From Trebonia sp963759545 (GTDB lineage Bacteria; Actinomycetota; Actinomycetes; Streptosporangiales; Streptosporangiaceae), in NCBI GenBank assembly GCA_963759545.1, contig CAVXAB010000022.1, forward strand, positions 1 to 64,000: 64,000 nt of DNA, in the 5' to 3' direction. The notes beneath the pieces were generated by a model, which was not told where the DNA came from, ran no database searches, and saw only the letters and a list, made by a program, of their open reading frames with translations. The position numbers and the translations under genes are program-made. Positions 53,171 to 62,456 of this stretch are shown here, one piece after another. Within the stretch, counting starts at the first letter, position 1; every line of letters starts with the position of its first letter.

Positions 53171-54115
53171 ATGACTTCAGCGATCCGGCGGACCGGTCCG
53201 CTCACTCCCGCGCCTGGTGGCCGCCCCGCTCCTGGAGGCACTGTCGAGCTGGCCGGGCGGCCGGTCGCCCGCATCGGTTTCGGCGTCATGCAGCTGGAGC
53301 GATCGGGCGCGGACAAGAACGCGGCGCTGGCGATCTTGCGACAGGCGGTCGGCGCCGGCGTCAACCACCTCGACACCGCGCAGTTTTACGGCGCATGCAA
53401 CGAGCTGATCCGTGCGGCCCTGGCGCCCTACGACGATGACCTGGTGCTGGCGACCAAGGTCGGTGCCGCCTGGGACGCCGACGCCAAGCCGCTACCGCTC
53501 ATCCCCGCGCAACGTCCCGCGGAGCTGCGCGCCCAGGTGGAGGCCAACCTCGCCTCGCTCGGCGCCGAACGGCTAGGCGTGGTCAACCTGCGGCGCCTCG
53601 ACGCGCGGCCCGGCATCATCGCAGAAGGCGAGCAGCGGGTCGATCTCGACGACCAGCTCGCGGAGCTCAGCGCGCTGCGCGACGCGGGCAAGATCGGCGG
53701 CATCGGGCTCAGCAACGTCTCGGCCGACCAGCTGCGCCAGGCGCGGCCGGCCGGGATCGCGTGCGTGCAGAACTCCTACAACGCACTCGACAGGACCGCC
53801 GAGCCCGTCCTCGACTTGTGCCGCGAGCACGGCATCGCCTGGGTCCCGTTCTTCCCGCTCGGCTCGTCCGGCTTCGCGAACACGCTCAGGGTGACCGATG
53901 ACCCCACGGTGGCCGCCATCGCCGCCGAGCTCGGCGTCACCCCCGCCCAAGTTGGCCTCGCCTGGCAGCTCGCGCACTACGACCACACGCTGCTCATCCC
54001 CGGCACGGCGAACCCCGCCCACCTGGCGGAGAACCTAGCCGCCGGAGACATCGCGCTCCCCGAGGCATCGCGCGCCGCCCTTGACCACCTGCCGGCCGTC
54101 GCGGGAAAGGAGTAA
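53171..54115 (+). CDS. Aldo/keto reductase
   Basis: A 314-residue TIM-barrel NADPH oxidoreductase. IGFGVMQLERSG at the start, catalytic Asp/Tyr in NHLDTAQFYG, Lys in VLATKVG, and IGGIGLSNVSADQLRQ. The strand that carries His in classical members reads LGVVNLRRLD, with Arg in its place, as I recall for related actinobacterial enzymes. ATG 53171 has GGAGG eight bases upstream. Controlled by the TetR operators; followed directly by a SnoaL-like gene. Confidence 0.92.
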   Translation: MTSAIRRTGPLTPAPGGRPAPGGTVELAGRPVARIGFGVMQLERSGADKNAALAILRQAVGAGVNHLDTAQFYGACNELIRAALAPYDDDLVLATKVGAAWDADAKPLPLIPAQRPAELRAQVEANLASLGAERLGVVNLRRLDARPGIIAEGEQRVDLDDQLAELSALRDAGKIGGIGLSNVSADQLRQARPAGIACVQNSYNALDRTAEPVLDLCREHGIAWVPFFPLGSSGFANTLRVTDDPTVAAIAAELGVTPAQVGLAWQLAHYDHTLLIPGTANPAHLAENLAAGDIALPEASRAALDHLPAVAGKE

Positions 54116-54117
54116 CC

Positions 54118-54561
54118 GTGAGCACCAGCACCCCGCGCCAGACCGTCGAGCGGTTCCTCAAGGCCGTCGTCGGCCCGACCCCGGGAGACCTGGCCGACTG
54201 CTACGCCGACCAAATCGTCATCGAGATGCCGTTCGCCTCCGGATTGGTGCCCGAGCGCCTTGAGACAACCCGCGAGGAGATCCGCCAGCGCTTCGCGGCA
54301 GGCGCCGCGTCGCGCCGGTACACCGGGCTGCGCGACGCGCGCGTCCACGAGACGGCCGACCCGGACGTCATCGTGCTCGAGTACCGCCTGGACGGCACGC
54401 GGATCGCCGATGGCGAGCCGTTCACGATGACCTTCGTGATGGTACTGACCTTCCGCGACGGCCTAATAGCGCACTCGCGCGACTACACCGACCCGATCGC
54501 GGGCGCCCGTGCCCTCGGCAGGCTTCCAGAACTGGTCGCGACGCTCACGGCAAGCACTTAG
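54118..54561 (+). CDS. SnoaL-like / NTF2-fold protein
   Basis: A 147-residue NTF2-like protein: TVERFLKAVVGPTPGDLADC at the start, ADQIVIEMPFASG, VIVLEYRLDGTRIADGEPF, and VMVLTFRDGLIAHSRDYTDP, the standard SnoaL-like layout. GTG 54118 is two bases after the reductase stop, with AAGGAG upstream, so the two form an operon under the TetR regulator. Enzymatic or binding role unknown. Confidence 0.9.
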   Translation: MSTSTPRQTVERFLKAVVGPTPGDLADCYADQIVIEMPFASGLVPERLETTREEIRQRFAAGAASRRYTGLRDARVHETADPDVIVLEYRLDGTRIADGEPFTMTFVMVLTFRDGLIAHSRDYTDPIAGARALGRLPELVATLTAST

Positions 54562-54803
54562 CGCCCCGGCGCGCGCGGGCGCCCGGCGCTTTTCACATCC
54601 GGCGCCCATTGCCTGCTTAGCGGATAACCCAATGCCGTTGACACCAGTGGCGCGTGGTGACCGTGAGGGCCGGGCGCGGGCTGATACGCGGCGCCCCCGG
54701 GCATGGCGCGGCGTGAGCGCGAGGATTTTCCCTTCCATGTGGATTCCGCAGCTCATGAGCTGCGGAACCCACATGATCATGGCCCAGTCGGCGGTGCCGC
54801 CGG
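54562..54803. other. Gene-free stretch holding repeat copy B, before a truncated PadR gene
   Basis: No gene is supported between the SnoaL-like stop and the PadR remnant. It is almost filled by the hairpin repeat at 54629-54780. Confidence 0.6.
54629..54780 (-). repeat. Dispersed ~150-bp hairpin repeat, copy B
   Basis: Matches copy A at 14704-14856 on the opposite strand. Its palindrome is even stronger: over 40 bp, CATGTGGGTTCCGCAGCTCA pairs with TGAGCTGCGGAATCCACATG with a single mismatch. The adjoining ~100 bp carry the same shared blocks as copy A. It stands immediately before a PadR gene that has lost its first domain. Confidence 0.8.
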
Positions 54804-55265
54804 GACAATCCGGATAAAACAGGCGTATGGCCCGCCGGGCACCCGCAGATCTACGGCGAGCTGCGCAAGCTGCGCGAAGACGGGCTGATCGAGGTCGAGT
54901 CCGAGGGACCAAGGGGCCGGACGACCTACCGCACCACCGACGCCGGGCTCGCGGAGGTCCGCGCATGGCTCAACTCGGCCGAGGTCGATCACACGATCCG
55001 GCTCGAGTCACTGCTTCGCTCGGTGTTCTTCTGGCTGATGACGCCGGAGGAACTGGCCGACCACCTCGACCGCGAGGCGGAGTACTTTCACCACGCCGCG
55101 GCGCAGTACCGTGCGCTCGCCGTGGCGAAGGACCGCGGCGACTTCGGCCACAGCCCGCAGACCCAGTCGCTGCGGATCGCCGCCGAGGCCGGCATCAGGA
55201 TCACCGAGACGCTCGCCAACTGGGCGATCTGGGCCAAGGAAGCACCACTCGAGTCAGCGGAGTGA
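54804..55265 (+). pseudogene. PadR family regulator lacking its N-terminal helix-turn-helix
   Basis: The open frame reads VWPAGHPQIYGELRKLREDG, then GRTTYRTTDAGLAEVRAWL and a helical C-terminal domain (FFWLMTPEELADHLDREAEY) typical of PadR regulators with a dimerisation tail. The usual first ~40 residues (the first helices of the winged helix) and any start codon are missing; the frame runs back into unrelated sequence next to repeat B. GTG 55023 could yield only the tail. Probably a 5'-truncated remnant. Confidence 0.75.
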
Positions 55266-55329
55266 GACGTCGCTAGCGCAAGTGGCACCGTAGCTGACGT
55301 CAACCGTCGCCATCTGGCTACCGTCCCTC

Positions 55330-56103
55330 TCAGGACTGCGTTTCCCTGGACAGGAACTCGCGCGGCAGGGTCGTCTCGTCCGCGTCGTCGTCGCCGTCGG
55401 AGTCGATGTCGACGACGACAGCGGTCACGTTGTCGTGGCCGCCCGCGTCGTTGGCCGCCGCGACGAGCGCTTCCGCGGCCCGCTGCGGGGTGCCGACCTC
55501 GAGCAGCGGCAGGATGACCTCATCGGGTAGCTCGCTGAACAGTCCGTCCGAGCAGATCAGGTACCGGTCGCCGCCGATGGCGGGCAGCAGCCAGTGGTCG
55601 GGGAGCAGCCCGGCGTCGCTGCCCAGTGCCCGGGTGACGACGTTCCTGCGCGGGTGGGTCCGCGCCTGCTCCCTGGTGATGACGCCGGAGAGCACAAGTT
55701 CCTGCACCTCTGAGTGGTCCACGGTCAGCTGCTCGAGGCGGTCACCGGAGAGGCGGTAGACGCGCGAGTCGCCGATGTTGAAGACCATGAGGTGATCACC
55801 ACCCGCCGTCTCGAGCGCGGCGAGCCCGGTCGCCGTGGTGCCCATGCGGTTGGCCGCGTCCCGTTCGATGATGTGCCGGTTGGCGTGCTCAAGCGCGGTT
55901 AGCACCGCCTCGGCGAACAGCGGGCGGAGCGGCACGCACGATCTCATCTCCTCGATCGCGATCCTGCTCGCCAGGTCGCCAGAGCCGTGCCCGCCCATCC
56001 CGTCGGCGACCACGAAGAGCGGCGGAACCGCGAGGTAGCTGTCCTCATTCACGCGGCGGACGCGGCCCACGGAGGTGGCTGCGCCATGGCTAAAGCGGAT
56101 CAT
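55330..56103 (-). CDS. PP2C-type serine/threonine protein phosphatase
   Basis: A 257-residue metal-dependent phosphatase. Metal-binding Asp residues in VADGMGGHGSG, LICSDGLFSEL and GGHDNVTAVVVD; GTTATGLAAL and NIGDSRVYRLSG complete the PP2C core, and VNEDSY is the usual start motif. No membrane anchor or extra sensor, so it is cytosolic, reversing Ser/Thr kinase action. ATG 56103 has AGG four bases upstream. No kinase gene is adjacent. Confidence 0.95.
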   Translation of the reverse strand: MIRFSHGAATSVGRVRRVNEDSYLAVPPLFVVADGMGGHGSGDLASRIAIEEMRSCVPLRPLFAEAVLTALEHANRHIIERDAANRMGTTATGLAALETAGGDHLMVFNIGDSRVYRLSGDRLEQLTVDHSEVQELVLSGVITREQARTHPRRNVVTRALGSDAGLLPDHWLLPAIGGDRYLICSDGLFSELPDEVILPLLEVGTPQRAAEALVAAANDAGGHDNVTAVVVDIDSDGDDDADETTLPREFLSRETQS

Positions 56104-56530
56104 GTCACCTGCCGAGGGGGCGCGAGCGCGAGCGGTTCGGGGATCGCCACTCCACGCCCTCCCATCGTGGCCGGTACCCGCTGCAGTATGCCAGGGGATT
56201 TACGGATTTGGGGTGTAATGCTGTGTTGTTCGCGGGCCCGCCAACTGGCACCATCCCGGTGAGGTACCCATTCGATTACTGGGTGTACTTCCGACCAAAT
56301 ACGGTCACTAAGTACCCCCGATCATTTCCGATATCGGGATATGTCGCGGTTTGGGAGGTGGGTGGGCGGAGCCGCGCGGGAGGGGGCGGCGGAGCCACGC
56401 GGGAGGGGCGGCGGACGGGGCTAGCCGGGGGCGGAGCCGCGCGGGCGGGTTCGCTTGGCCTCGGGGCCACGCGGGGCCACGAACCCGTTCGGGATAGCTT
56501 TGTTCTGCCGAACTTGCTGAAGGGGAGCGC
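56104..56530. other. 427-bp gene-free region with GC-rich repeats
   Basis: Between divergent PP2C and LLM genes. The left part is relatively AT-rich around 56265-56350 (candidate promoter region) and includes CCCGAT/ATCGGG arms near 56316-56337. The right part (about 56365-56450) has three imperfect copies of a GGCGGAGCCRCGCGGG unit. No coding frame or RNA gene is supported. Confidence 0.5.
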
Positions 56531-57550
56531 ATGCCGCAGCCGGGTGTTGCCCTGGAGAAGCTTGGGTTCCTGACGATCGGGCTGTTCGACGGGCAGGATC
56601 CGGGGCCGGGGCACCAGGTGACGCTTGAGATGATCGAGCTTGGCGAACGGCTTGGGTTTGACACCGCCTGGGTGCGCCACCGGCACCTGCAGTACGGGAT
56701 CTCCTCCCCCGTCGCCGTGCTCGCCGCCGCCGCGCAGCGCACCTCGCGGATCGAGCTAGGCACCGCGGTGATCCCGCTGGGCTGGGAGAACCCGCTGCGG
56801 CTGGCCGAGGACCTGGCGACCGTGGACATCCTGTCCGGCGGGCGGCTCAACCCGGGGTTCAGCGTCGGGCCGCCGCGTTACTGGGAGGACGTACGCGAGG
56901 CGCTTTACCCCGATACCTGGGAGAACGAGGATTTCTCTTATGAGCGGGTGTCCCGGCTGCTGCGGTTTGTGGCCGGGGAAACCGCGGCGACGCTGCCCCG
57001 GCAGGAGGGGTTCGAGCAGTTCTCCTCGCGGGTGGAGCCGCACTCGCCAGGGCTGCGGTCGCGGATGTGGTACGGCGGCGGTTCGCTGGCGTCCGCGAGG
57101 TGGGCGGGCGAGAACGGGGTGAACTTCCTGGTCTCGTCCGTGGTTAAGGCGGAGGAAGCGGATGACTTCGCGTCGGTGCAGCTCTCCCATATCAGGGCTT
57201 TTCGTGAATCGCACCCGGCCGGGCCGACGGCGCGCGTGTCGCAGGGACTCGTGGTGATCCCGACCGATTCCGCGTCTCCCGCGCAGCGGGCGAAGTACGC
57301 GGCATACGTGGCGGCGCGGACGCCACGGACCGCGGCGCCGATCGGGCCTGCCCGGATGATGTTCGCGCGGGACATCCTCGGCACTTCGGCCGAGATCGCC
57401 GCGGCGCTGTACGCGCACGCGGCGTTCCGCGAGGTCACCGAGGTCGCGTTCGCGCTACCGTTCACCTTCGAGCACGAGGACTACGTGCAGATCCTCACCG
57501 ACATGGCGACGAGGCTCGGCCCGGCCCTCGGCTGGGCGCCCAGGGCTTAG
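56531..57550 (+). CDS. LLM-class flavin-dependent oxidoreductase
   Basis: A 339-residue luciferase-like monooxygenase: LGFLTIGLFDGQDPGPG at the start, GFDTAWVRHRHLQYGISSPV, RIELGTAVIPLGWENPLRLA and TVDILSGGRLNPGFSVGPP. This pattern fits LLM enzymes of unassigned substrate. ATG 56531 has GGGGAG upstream. Followed 35 bp later by a flavodoxin-like gene that may carry FMN. Confidence 0.9.
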   Translation: MPQPGVALEKLGFLTIGLFDGQDPGPGHQVTLEMIELGERLGFDTAWVRHRHLQYGISSPVAVLAAAAQRTSRIELGTAVIPLGWENPLRLAEDLATVDILSGGRLNPGFSVGPPRYWEDVREALYPDTWENEDFSYERVSRLLRFVAGETAATLPRQEGFEQFSSRVEPHSPGLRSRMWYGGGSLASARWAGENGVNFLVSSVVKAEEADDFASVQLSHIRAFRESHPAGPTARVSQGLVVIPTDSASPAQRAKYAAYVAARTPRTAAPIGPARMMFARDILGTSAEIAAALYAHAAFREVTEVAFALPFTFEHEDYVQILTDMATRLGPALGWAPRA

Positions 57551-57585
57551 TAGCGCCCGAGGCTTAATAGCGAGGGAGGTGCGAG

Positions 57586-58038
57586 TTGCCGCGACTGCTC
57601 GTCGTCCATCACACGCCGTCGCCCGCGCTGCAGGCGATGCTTGAGGCCGTCATCGCGGGCGCGCGCGACCCGGAGCTTGCCGGGATCGAGGTCACCGTCG
57701 TGCCCGCGCTCGCCGCGGGAGTCACCGACGTGCTCGCGGCCGACGGCTTCGTCCTTGGCACGCCCGCGAACATCGGGTACATGTCCGGCGCGCTCAAGCA
57801 CTTCTTCGACCAGGTCTACTACCCAACTCTCCTCGCCAAGCCGGGCGCGCCCTACGGGCTCTACGTGCACGGCGCCAGCGACACGACGGGCGCGGTCCGC
57901 GCGGTTCGGTCCATCGCGGGCGGTCTCGGCTGGCAGGAGGTCAGCCGGCCGGTCGAGCACACCGGCCAGGTCGCCCGCGACGCCGAGGACAAGTGCTACG
58001 AGCTCGGCGCGACCGTCGCGGCGAACCTCCTCGGTTAG
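57586..58038 (+). CDS. Flavodoxin-fold / NADPH-dependent FMN reductase-like protein
   Basis: A 150-residue flavodoxin-fold protein: VVHHTPSPALQAMLEAV phosphate loop, GTPANIGYMSGALKHFFDQV (flavin ring loop) and GLYVHGASDTTGAV. Such proteins bind FMN as reductases or quinone reductases. The start is TTG 57586, decided by GGGAGG six bases upstream. Likely co-transcribed with the LLM gene. Confidence 0.9.
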   Translation: MPRLLVVHHTPSPALQAMLEAVIAGARDPELAGIEVTVVPALAAGVTDVLAADGFVLGTPANIGYMSGALKHFFDQVYYPTLLAKPGAPYGLYVHGASDTTGAVRAVRSIAGGLGWQEVSRPVEHTGQVARDAEDKCYELGATVAANLLG

Positions 58039-58263
58039 GCATCGGCGGCAGCCAACAGCCCCGTGAAACATCAGGGCTGGGTAGCCGCATCACGCCGCAA
58101 ATAAATCCGCCACCCGTCGCCTTTGTTGCTGCTATGTTTAATCCCGCCTTGTTTAGGTTTGTCACCTGTACAGCTTTTCGGCATCCTGTAGAGAAATGTT
58201 CGCTTTGTGCTAACCGTTGGCGACGAATGTTTCCGCTGGCTGGAGCCGGAGGAAAGGAACCCC

Positions 58264-59157
58264 GTGAATTTGTTCAAGCGCGTCACCGCGCGGGCGGCGC
58301 TCGGTGTCCTGGCGACCGGGACGCTCGCCTTGGCCGCGCCGGCCGCCGCTCATGCGGCCACCGTCACCGGAGCAGGGACGTCGGTGACGTTCTCCGGCAC
58401 CGGCGGTGACTACATCACTCAGGACCAGGCCTGGTCCTACGACCCGTCCAACTCCGCTATCACGGCCACGGCCTCGGCTGACGATAATTTCGTAGGGGTG
58501 AACATCAGCGGGGACACGACGTGGACCCTGGATTTCGCCGCACCGCAGGGTCAGGCCCTGACCGCCGGGACGACCTACGACAACGTGGCGCGTTACCCTT
58601 TCCAGACTTCGACCCAGCCGGGATTGTCGCTGTATGGCGACGGGCGGGGCTGCAACACCGTGACCGGCTCCTTCACCGTCAATAAGGCCGTTTTCGGACC
58701 GAACGGCTGGATCCAGAGCTTCGACGCCACCTTCGTACAGCAGTGCGAGGGCAGCACGACTTCTGAAGCCACCGGCGAGGTCGACATCGAGAACGGTCCG
58801 GCCCCGGCGGAACTGGCCGTGACTGTTACCCCGGCCGCTACCTCCACGGTGGACAAGGTGAGCGGGCAGGCGACCATCACTGGCACGGTGACGTGCAACG
58901 AGAACGCCACAGTCGGCCTTTCTGGCGCTCTCAACGAGACGCTCACAAGGACCAAGCTGGCGACGGGTAACTGGTCGGTCAGCGGCATCGCTTGCTCGAC
59001 CACCCCCGCTACCTGGACCGCGACCGTTATCCCGACCGGCAACGTCCCCTTCGCAAGAGGGAAGGCCCAGGTCAGCGGCAGCTACTCGGCAACAGACCCG
59101 GTCTACCAGGTCGCTACGAGCGGGACATTTTCCCAGGACATCACACTCCGGCACTAG
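58264..59157 (+). CDS. Secreted protein of unknown function
   Basis: A 297-residue protein with a classical signal peptide (FKRVTARAALGVLATGTLAL, then AAPAAAHA before the mature ATVTGAG). The mature part is Thr/Ser/Gly-rich with beta-type repeats and three or four Cys; no family recognised. GTG 58264 has AAAGGA upstream. The preceding ~180 bp are AT-richer and probably hold its promoter. Confidence 0.75.
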   Translation: MNLFKRVTARAALGVLATGTLALAAPAAAHAATVTGAGTSVTFSGTGGDYITQDQAWSYDPSNSAITATASADDNFVGVNISGDTTWTLDFAAPQGQALTAGTTYDNVARYPFQTSTQPGLSLYGDGRGCNTVTGSFTVNKAVFGPNGWIQSFDATFVQQCEGSTTSEATGEVDIENGPAPAELAVTVTPAATSTVDKVSGQATITGTVTCNENATVGLSGALNETLTRTKLATGNWSVSGIACSTTPATWTATVIPTGNVPFARGKAQVSGSYSATDPVYQVATSGTFSQDITLRH

Positions 59158-59226
59158 TAGCTTGACGCCGCCGGTATCCGGCAGCCGCACGGAAGTCACA
59201 GGCTTCCTGGCTCGCTGAACAGGAAC

Positions 59227-59265
59227 GAGAAAGGGCCAGGCGTATCCAACGGCTGGCCCTTTCTC
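59227..59265. terminator. Bidirectional hairpin terminator
   Basis: GAGAAAGGGCCAG pairs perfectly with CTGGCCCTTTCTC across a 13-base loop, in the gap between the secreted protein and the convergent CrtI-like gene. It can end transcription from both sides. Confidence 0.85.
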
Positions 59266-59283
59266 GCGTCCGCTCGCTGAGTA

Positions 59284-60867
59284 TCAGGCGGGGCGCATCA
59301 CCTCGGCGGGGTCGTGGCCCAGGTCGTGCAGCAGGACCATGGCGGCATTGCGGCCGGGTGCGCCGGTGATGGAGCCGCCGGGGTGAGTGGTCGCGCCGGT
59401 CTGGTACAGGCCGGCGACCGGCATCCGGTGCGCGCCCCAGCCGGGGGCGGGGCGGAGCGCGCCGGCTTGCGCGATGCCGCGGTCTCCCCCGTGGAACGCG
59501 CCGTGCACCATGTGCGGGTTGAGCCGTTCGTAGTCCTCGGGTGACTTCACCAGCTGGGCCAGTATCACGTCGTCGGTGAAGTTCGGTGCCGCCTTGCGCA
59601 GGTGAGCCAGCTGGCGCTTGGCGTGCTCTTGCTTGGCCGCGTCCCAGTCGGGCACGTCGTAGACGTTCTGGCTGAGCAGCTTGACCGTGTGGTGCCCGGC
59701 CGGCGCCCTGGTCGGGTCGGCCAGCGTGGGCGTGGCGACGAGCAGCCACGGTACGTCTTCGACGAACCGGCCCGCGCGCAGGTCCTCGCCAAGCCTGATC
59801 ACGTCACCCGGCCAGCCGACGGTGCCCGCGGAGACCGCGGTGTGCGGAGCCCTGTCCGCCGTTTCGAACACCGGCGGCGCGCTCGTGGCCAGGTACACAC
59901 CGAAGCCGGGGATGCCGACGTCGTAGGTGTCGACGCTGTAGTGAAACTCTTCCGGCCACATCTTCCCCGGTGCCATGTCGCGCAGGTGGGTGACGTGGAT
60001 GGTCGAAAGCACGGCCTTCGCGGCCCGGTACTCACCGCCGTCCGCGGTCGCGACGCCGACGCAGCGGTCACCGTCGAGGATCAGCCGGGTGACGGTCTTG
60101 CCGGTCGCGATCGTCGCGCCGTGCTCGGCCAGGTAGCGGGTGAGCGCGTCGATCAGGGTGCCTGAGCCGCCTGGCAGGATCGACCAGGACCGCTGCTGCC
60201 TTCCGAAGACCAGCGAGTAGGCGAGCACTCCCGAGCCCGGCATGTCGACGGCCTGGTTGGTCTGGAACGCCATCCACAGCATGAACGCCTGGACGTGCGG
60301 GTCGGTGAACTCGTGCCTGATGACGTCCCAGGGCGACAGCTGGCGAATGCGCTGCCATACCTTGCCGCGCGGGTGCTCCGCCAGCCGCTGGTCGAGCGAC
60401 GGGCCGAAGCCCACCGGGGTGAACTGCGAGCCGCTGAACGCCGACTTCACCTCGTCGTAGTCGGCGAGCAGGCGACGGTACGCCCGCGCGTCGTCCTTGC
60501 TGAAGCGGGCGATCTCACCGATCGTCCGCTCCTTGTCCAGCCACATCGTGAGCTGCTCGCCATCGGGGAACGCCACGTGGGCCACCGGGTCTGGGTCGAT
60601 GTAGCGCAGACCGTAGTTCTCCCTGAGGCCGAGCTCGTCCCTGGTCAGCAGGGGGTTCACCCGGATCAGGGTGTGCCCGGTGGCGCAGGTGTCGATCTTG
60701 TAGCCGGGGAGCAGGACCTCCTCCGTAGTCGACCCGCCGCCAGGGACGTCCCTCGCGTCGAGAACCAGGCACCGGTACCCGGCCTTGGCCAGGTAGCAGG
60801 CGGCGATCAGGCTGTTGTGCCCGGCCCCGGCAACGACAACATCCGCGTCCATGACATCCGCACTCAT
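59284..60867 (-). CDS. CrtI/phytoene-desaturase-like FAD-dependent oxidoreductase
   Basis: A 527-residue flavoprotein. N-terminal dinucleotide-binding DADVVVAGAGHNSLIAACYL, then RDVPGGGSTTEEVLLPGYK, and the C-terminal FAD motif YQTGATTHPGGSITGAPGRN. It belongs to the NAD(P)/FAD-dependent family that includes phytoene desaturases, but no other carotenoid gene is present, so that product is not implied. Start ATG 60867 (or 60852). The upstream 5' region holds six tandem 13-bp units. Confidence 0.88.
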   Translation of the reverse strand: MSADVMDADVVVAGAGHNSLIAACYLAKAGYRCLVLDARDVPGGGSTTEEVLLPGYKIDTCATGHTLIRVNPLLTRDELGLRENYGLRYIDPDPVAHVAFPDGEQLTMWLDKERTIGEIARFSKDDARAYRRLLADYDEVKSAFSGSQFTPVGFGPSLDQRLAEHPRGKVWQRIRQLSPWDVIRHEFTDPHVQAFMLWMAFQTNQAVDMPGSGVLAYSLVFGRQQRSWSILPGGSGTLIDALTRYLAEHGATIATGKTVTRLILDGDRCVGVATADGGEYRAAKAVLSTIHVTHLRDMAPGKMWPEEFHYSVDTYDVGIPGFGVYLATSAPPVFETADRAPHTAVSAGTVGWPGDVIRLGEDLRAGRFVEDVPWLLVATPTLADPTRAPAGHHTVKLLSQNVYDVPDWDAAKQEHAKRQLAHLRKAAPNFTDDVILAQLVKSPEDYERLNPHMVHGAFHGGDRGIAQAGALRPAPGWGAHRMPVAGLYQTGATTHPGGSITGAPGRNAAMVLLHDLGHDPAEVMRPA

Positions 60868-60901
60868 ATGCAAACGTTCGCATCCGGGCCAGCCAGGCAC
60901 A

Positions 60902-60980
60902 AGAGCCACGCACAGAGACGGCACGCACGAGAGGCACGCACGAGAGCCACGCACGAGAGGCACGCACGAGAGGCACTCAG
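60902..60980. repeat. Six tandem copies of a ~13-bp unit
   Basis: Units of the form GAGAGGCACGCAC, with one 14-bp variant and an altered last unit (GAGAGGCACTCAG), run from 60902 to 60980 between the ROK gene stop (60990) and the CrtI-like start (60867). Not palindromic and not spaced like CRISPR. Confidence 0.8.
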
Positions 60981-60989
60981 GGCGAGCCC

Positions 60990-62282
60990 TTAGGGCAGGG
61001 ACGCGATCAGCCGGGTCCAGGCCATGGCCGTGGCCTCGGCCAGGCAGCCGTCGACCACCACGTCCGTGCCGTGGGCGCTGACCTTGACCTCTGGCAGCAC
61101 CGGGGCGATCTCCGCCAGCGCCGCGGTGACCGCCTCGGCGAAGCCCGGCGCCTGGCCGATGCCGCCGCCAAGGACAATCAGTGACGGGTCAACGACGGAG
61201 ATCACGCAGCAGATGGCGGCGGCGATAAGGCGTGCCTCGCCTGCCACCACGGCGGCCGCGCGCTTGTCGCCTGCCGCGGCGGCCTGGAACACGTCCTGCG
61301 CGGTGGCCAGGCCGGTCAGTCCGGTCCGGCGGGCGGCGCGGACGATCCCGTCGGCGCCGGCCGCGGTCTCCAGGGTGCCACGCCGCCGCGCCTCCGCCGG
61401 GTCGATGATCACGCCCTCGGGACCTGCGCTCACGCGCTCGTCGGGGCAGTCGGCGGCCGCGCCGTACTCCGATTCAACCGACGAGGCCCAGGCCTGCGGG
61501 TCACCGCCAAGCGGCATGAACGCGATCTCGCCTGCCACCCCGTGCACCCCCCGGTGCAGCCGTCCGCCGAGCACCAGGCCCATGCCGATTCCCGTACCGA
61601 CGTGCACGAACGCGAAGTCGTCGGCCTCCTGGCCGACGCCGAGCGCACGCTCGGCGAGCGCCGCCGCGTCCGCATCGTTCTCGATGGCGAGCGCGGGACC
61701 GAACGCCGCGCGCAGCCCGGCAATGGCCTCCGGCTGATCCCAGCCCGGCAGGCAGCCGGTCAGGGCCATCAGGTCCCGCTGCGGGTCGTAGACGCCGGGG
61801 CTGCCGACGACCGTCTGGGTGACCTCGGCGCGCGTTATCCCGACGCGCGCGCACAGCTCGTCCGCGAGCGCGACAAGCTCGGCGACGCGATCGCCCAGCG
61901 TGGTCGCGTGCACCGGCGCGGACAGCCGGACCCGGACCTCGCCCGCGAGGTCGGCCACCGCGCCGCGCAGGTAGCGCAGGCCGATGTCGAGGCCGAGCAC
62001 GAACCCGGCCTCCGGCCTGACCTCGTAAAGCAGGGCGGTCCTGCCGGGCAGGCCGGTCCGCTGGCCGGCCAGCCGGATCAGGCCGGCCCGCTCAAGGTTC
62101 GCCAGGGCGAGCGAGACGGTCGGCTTGGACAGCCCGGACACGCGCGCAAGGTCGGCCCGCGAGTAGGGCCCTGACGTGCGGATGTGGTCGAGGAGCAGCT
62201 GCTCGTTGAGCGCCCTGATCAAGGCTGGACGCGCGGCGATGAGGCCGCTCGGCGCCATCCCATCGACCGGGACCTCTGCCAC
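60990..62282 (-). CDS. ROK family transcriptional regulator
   Basis: A 430-residue repressor: N-terminal winged helix (QLLLDHIRTSGPYSRADLAR, VSGLSKPTVSLALANL) and a ROK sugar-kinase-like domain (LGLDIGLRYLRGAVADL, HVGTGIGMGLVLGG, GVHGVAGEIAFMPLGG). The usual zinc motif region has Cys in DCPDE only, so metal binding is uncertain. GTG 62282 has GGAGG four bases upstream. Divergent from a substrate-binding lipoprotein; the palindrome at 62340 is the probable operator, with a sugar as likely effector. Confidence 0.93.
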   Translation of the reverse strand: MAEVPVDGMAPSGLIAARPALIRALNEQLLLDHIRTSGPYSRADLARVSGLSKPTVSLALANLERAGLIRLAGQRTGLPGRTALLYEVRPEAGFVLGLDIGLRYLRGAVADLAGEVRVRLSAPVHATTLGDRVAELVALADELCARVGITRAEVTQTVVGSPGVYDPQRDLMALTGCLPGWDQPEAIAGLRAAFGPALAIENDADAAALAERALGVGQEADDFAFVHVGTGIGMGLVLGGRLHRGVHGVAGEIAFMPLGGDPQAWASSVESEYGAAADCPDERVSAGPEGVIIDPAEARRRGTLETAAGADGIVRAARRTGLTGLATAQDVFQAAAAGDKRAAAVVAGEARLIAAAICCVISVVDPSLIVLGGGIGQAPGFAEAVTAALAEIAPVLPEVKVSAHGTDVVVDGCLAEATAMAWTRLIASLP

Positions 62283-62339
62283 GGTACCTCCCCAGGATCG
62301 CGCATCACGGTTTAGCGACGAGGGCTAGTCAGCCCATTG

Positions 62340-62364
62340 ATAGTTAGGATACTGTCCTAACTAT
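62340..62364. promoter_or_regulatory. Probable ROK operator
   Basis: ATAGTTAGGA and TCCTAACTAT are perfect 10-bp arms around TACTG, in an AT-rich patch 58 bp upstream of the ROK gene and 93 bp upstream of the transporter gene. Placed to control both. Confidence 0.75.
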
Positions 62365-62456
62365 ATCGCAAAGGCGACAAAACTCACAGAGCACCCAAAC
62401 GTCACGGGCGACACTAGGGACACATCCGACACGACACCCAGTGGAGGGCACCCCCG

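Noticed and set aside
53171..54115. Arg in place of the classical catalytic His in the aldo/keto reductase (VVNLRRLD)
   Set aside because: The same pattern occurs in related actinobacterial reductases as I recall them; Asp, Tyr and Lys are present.
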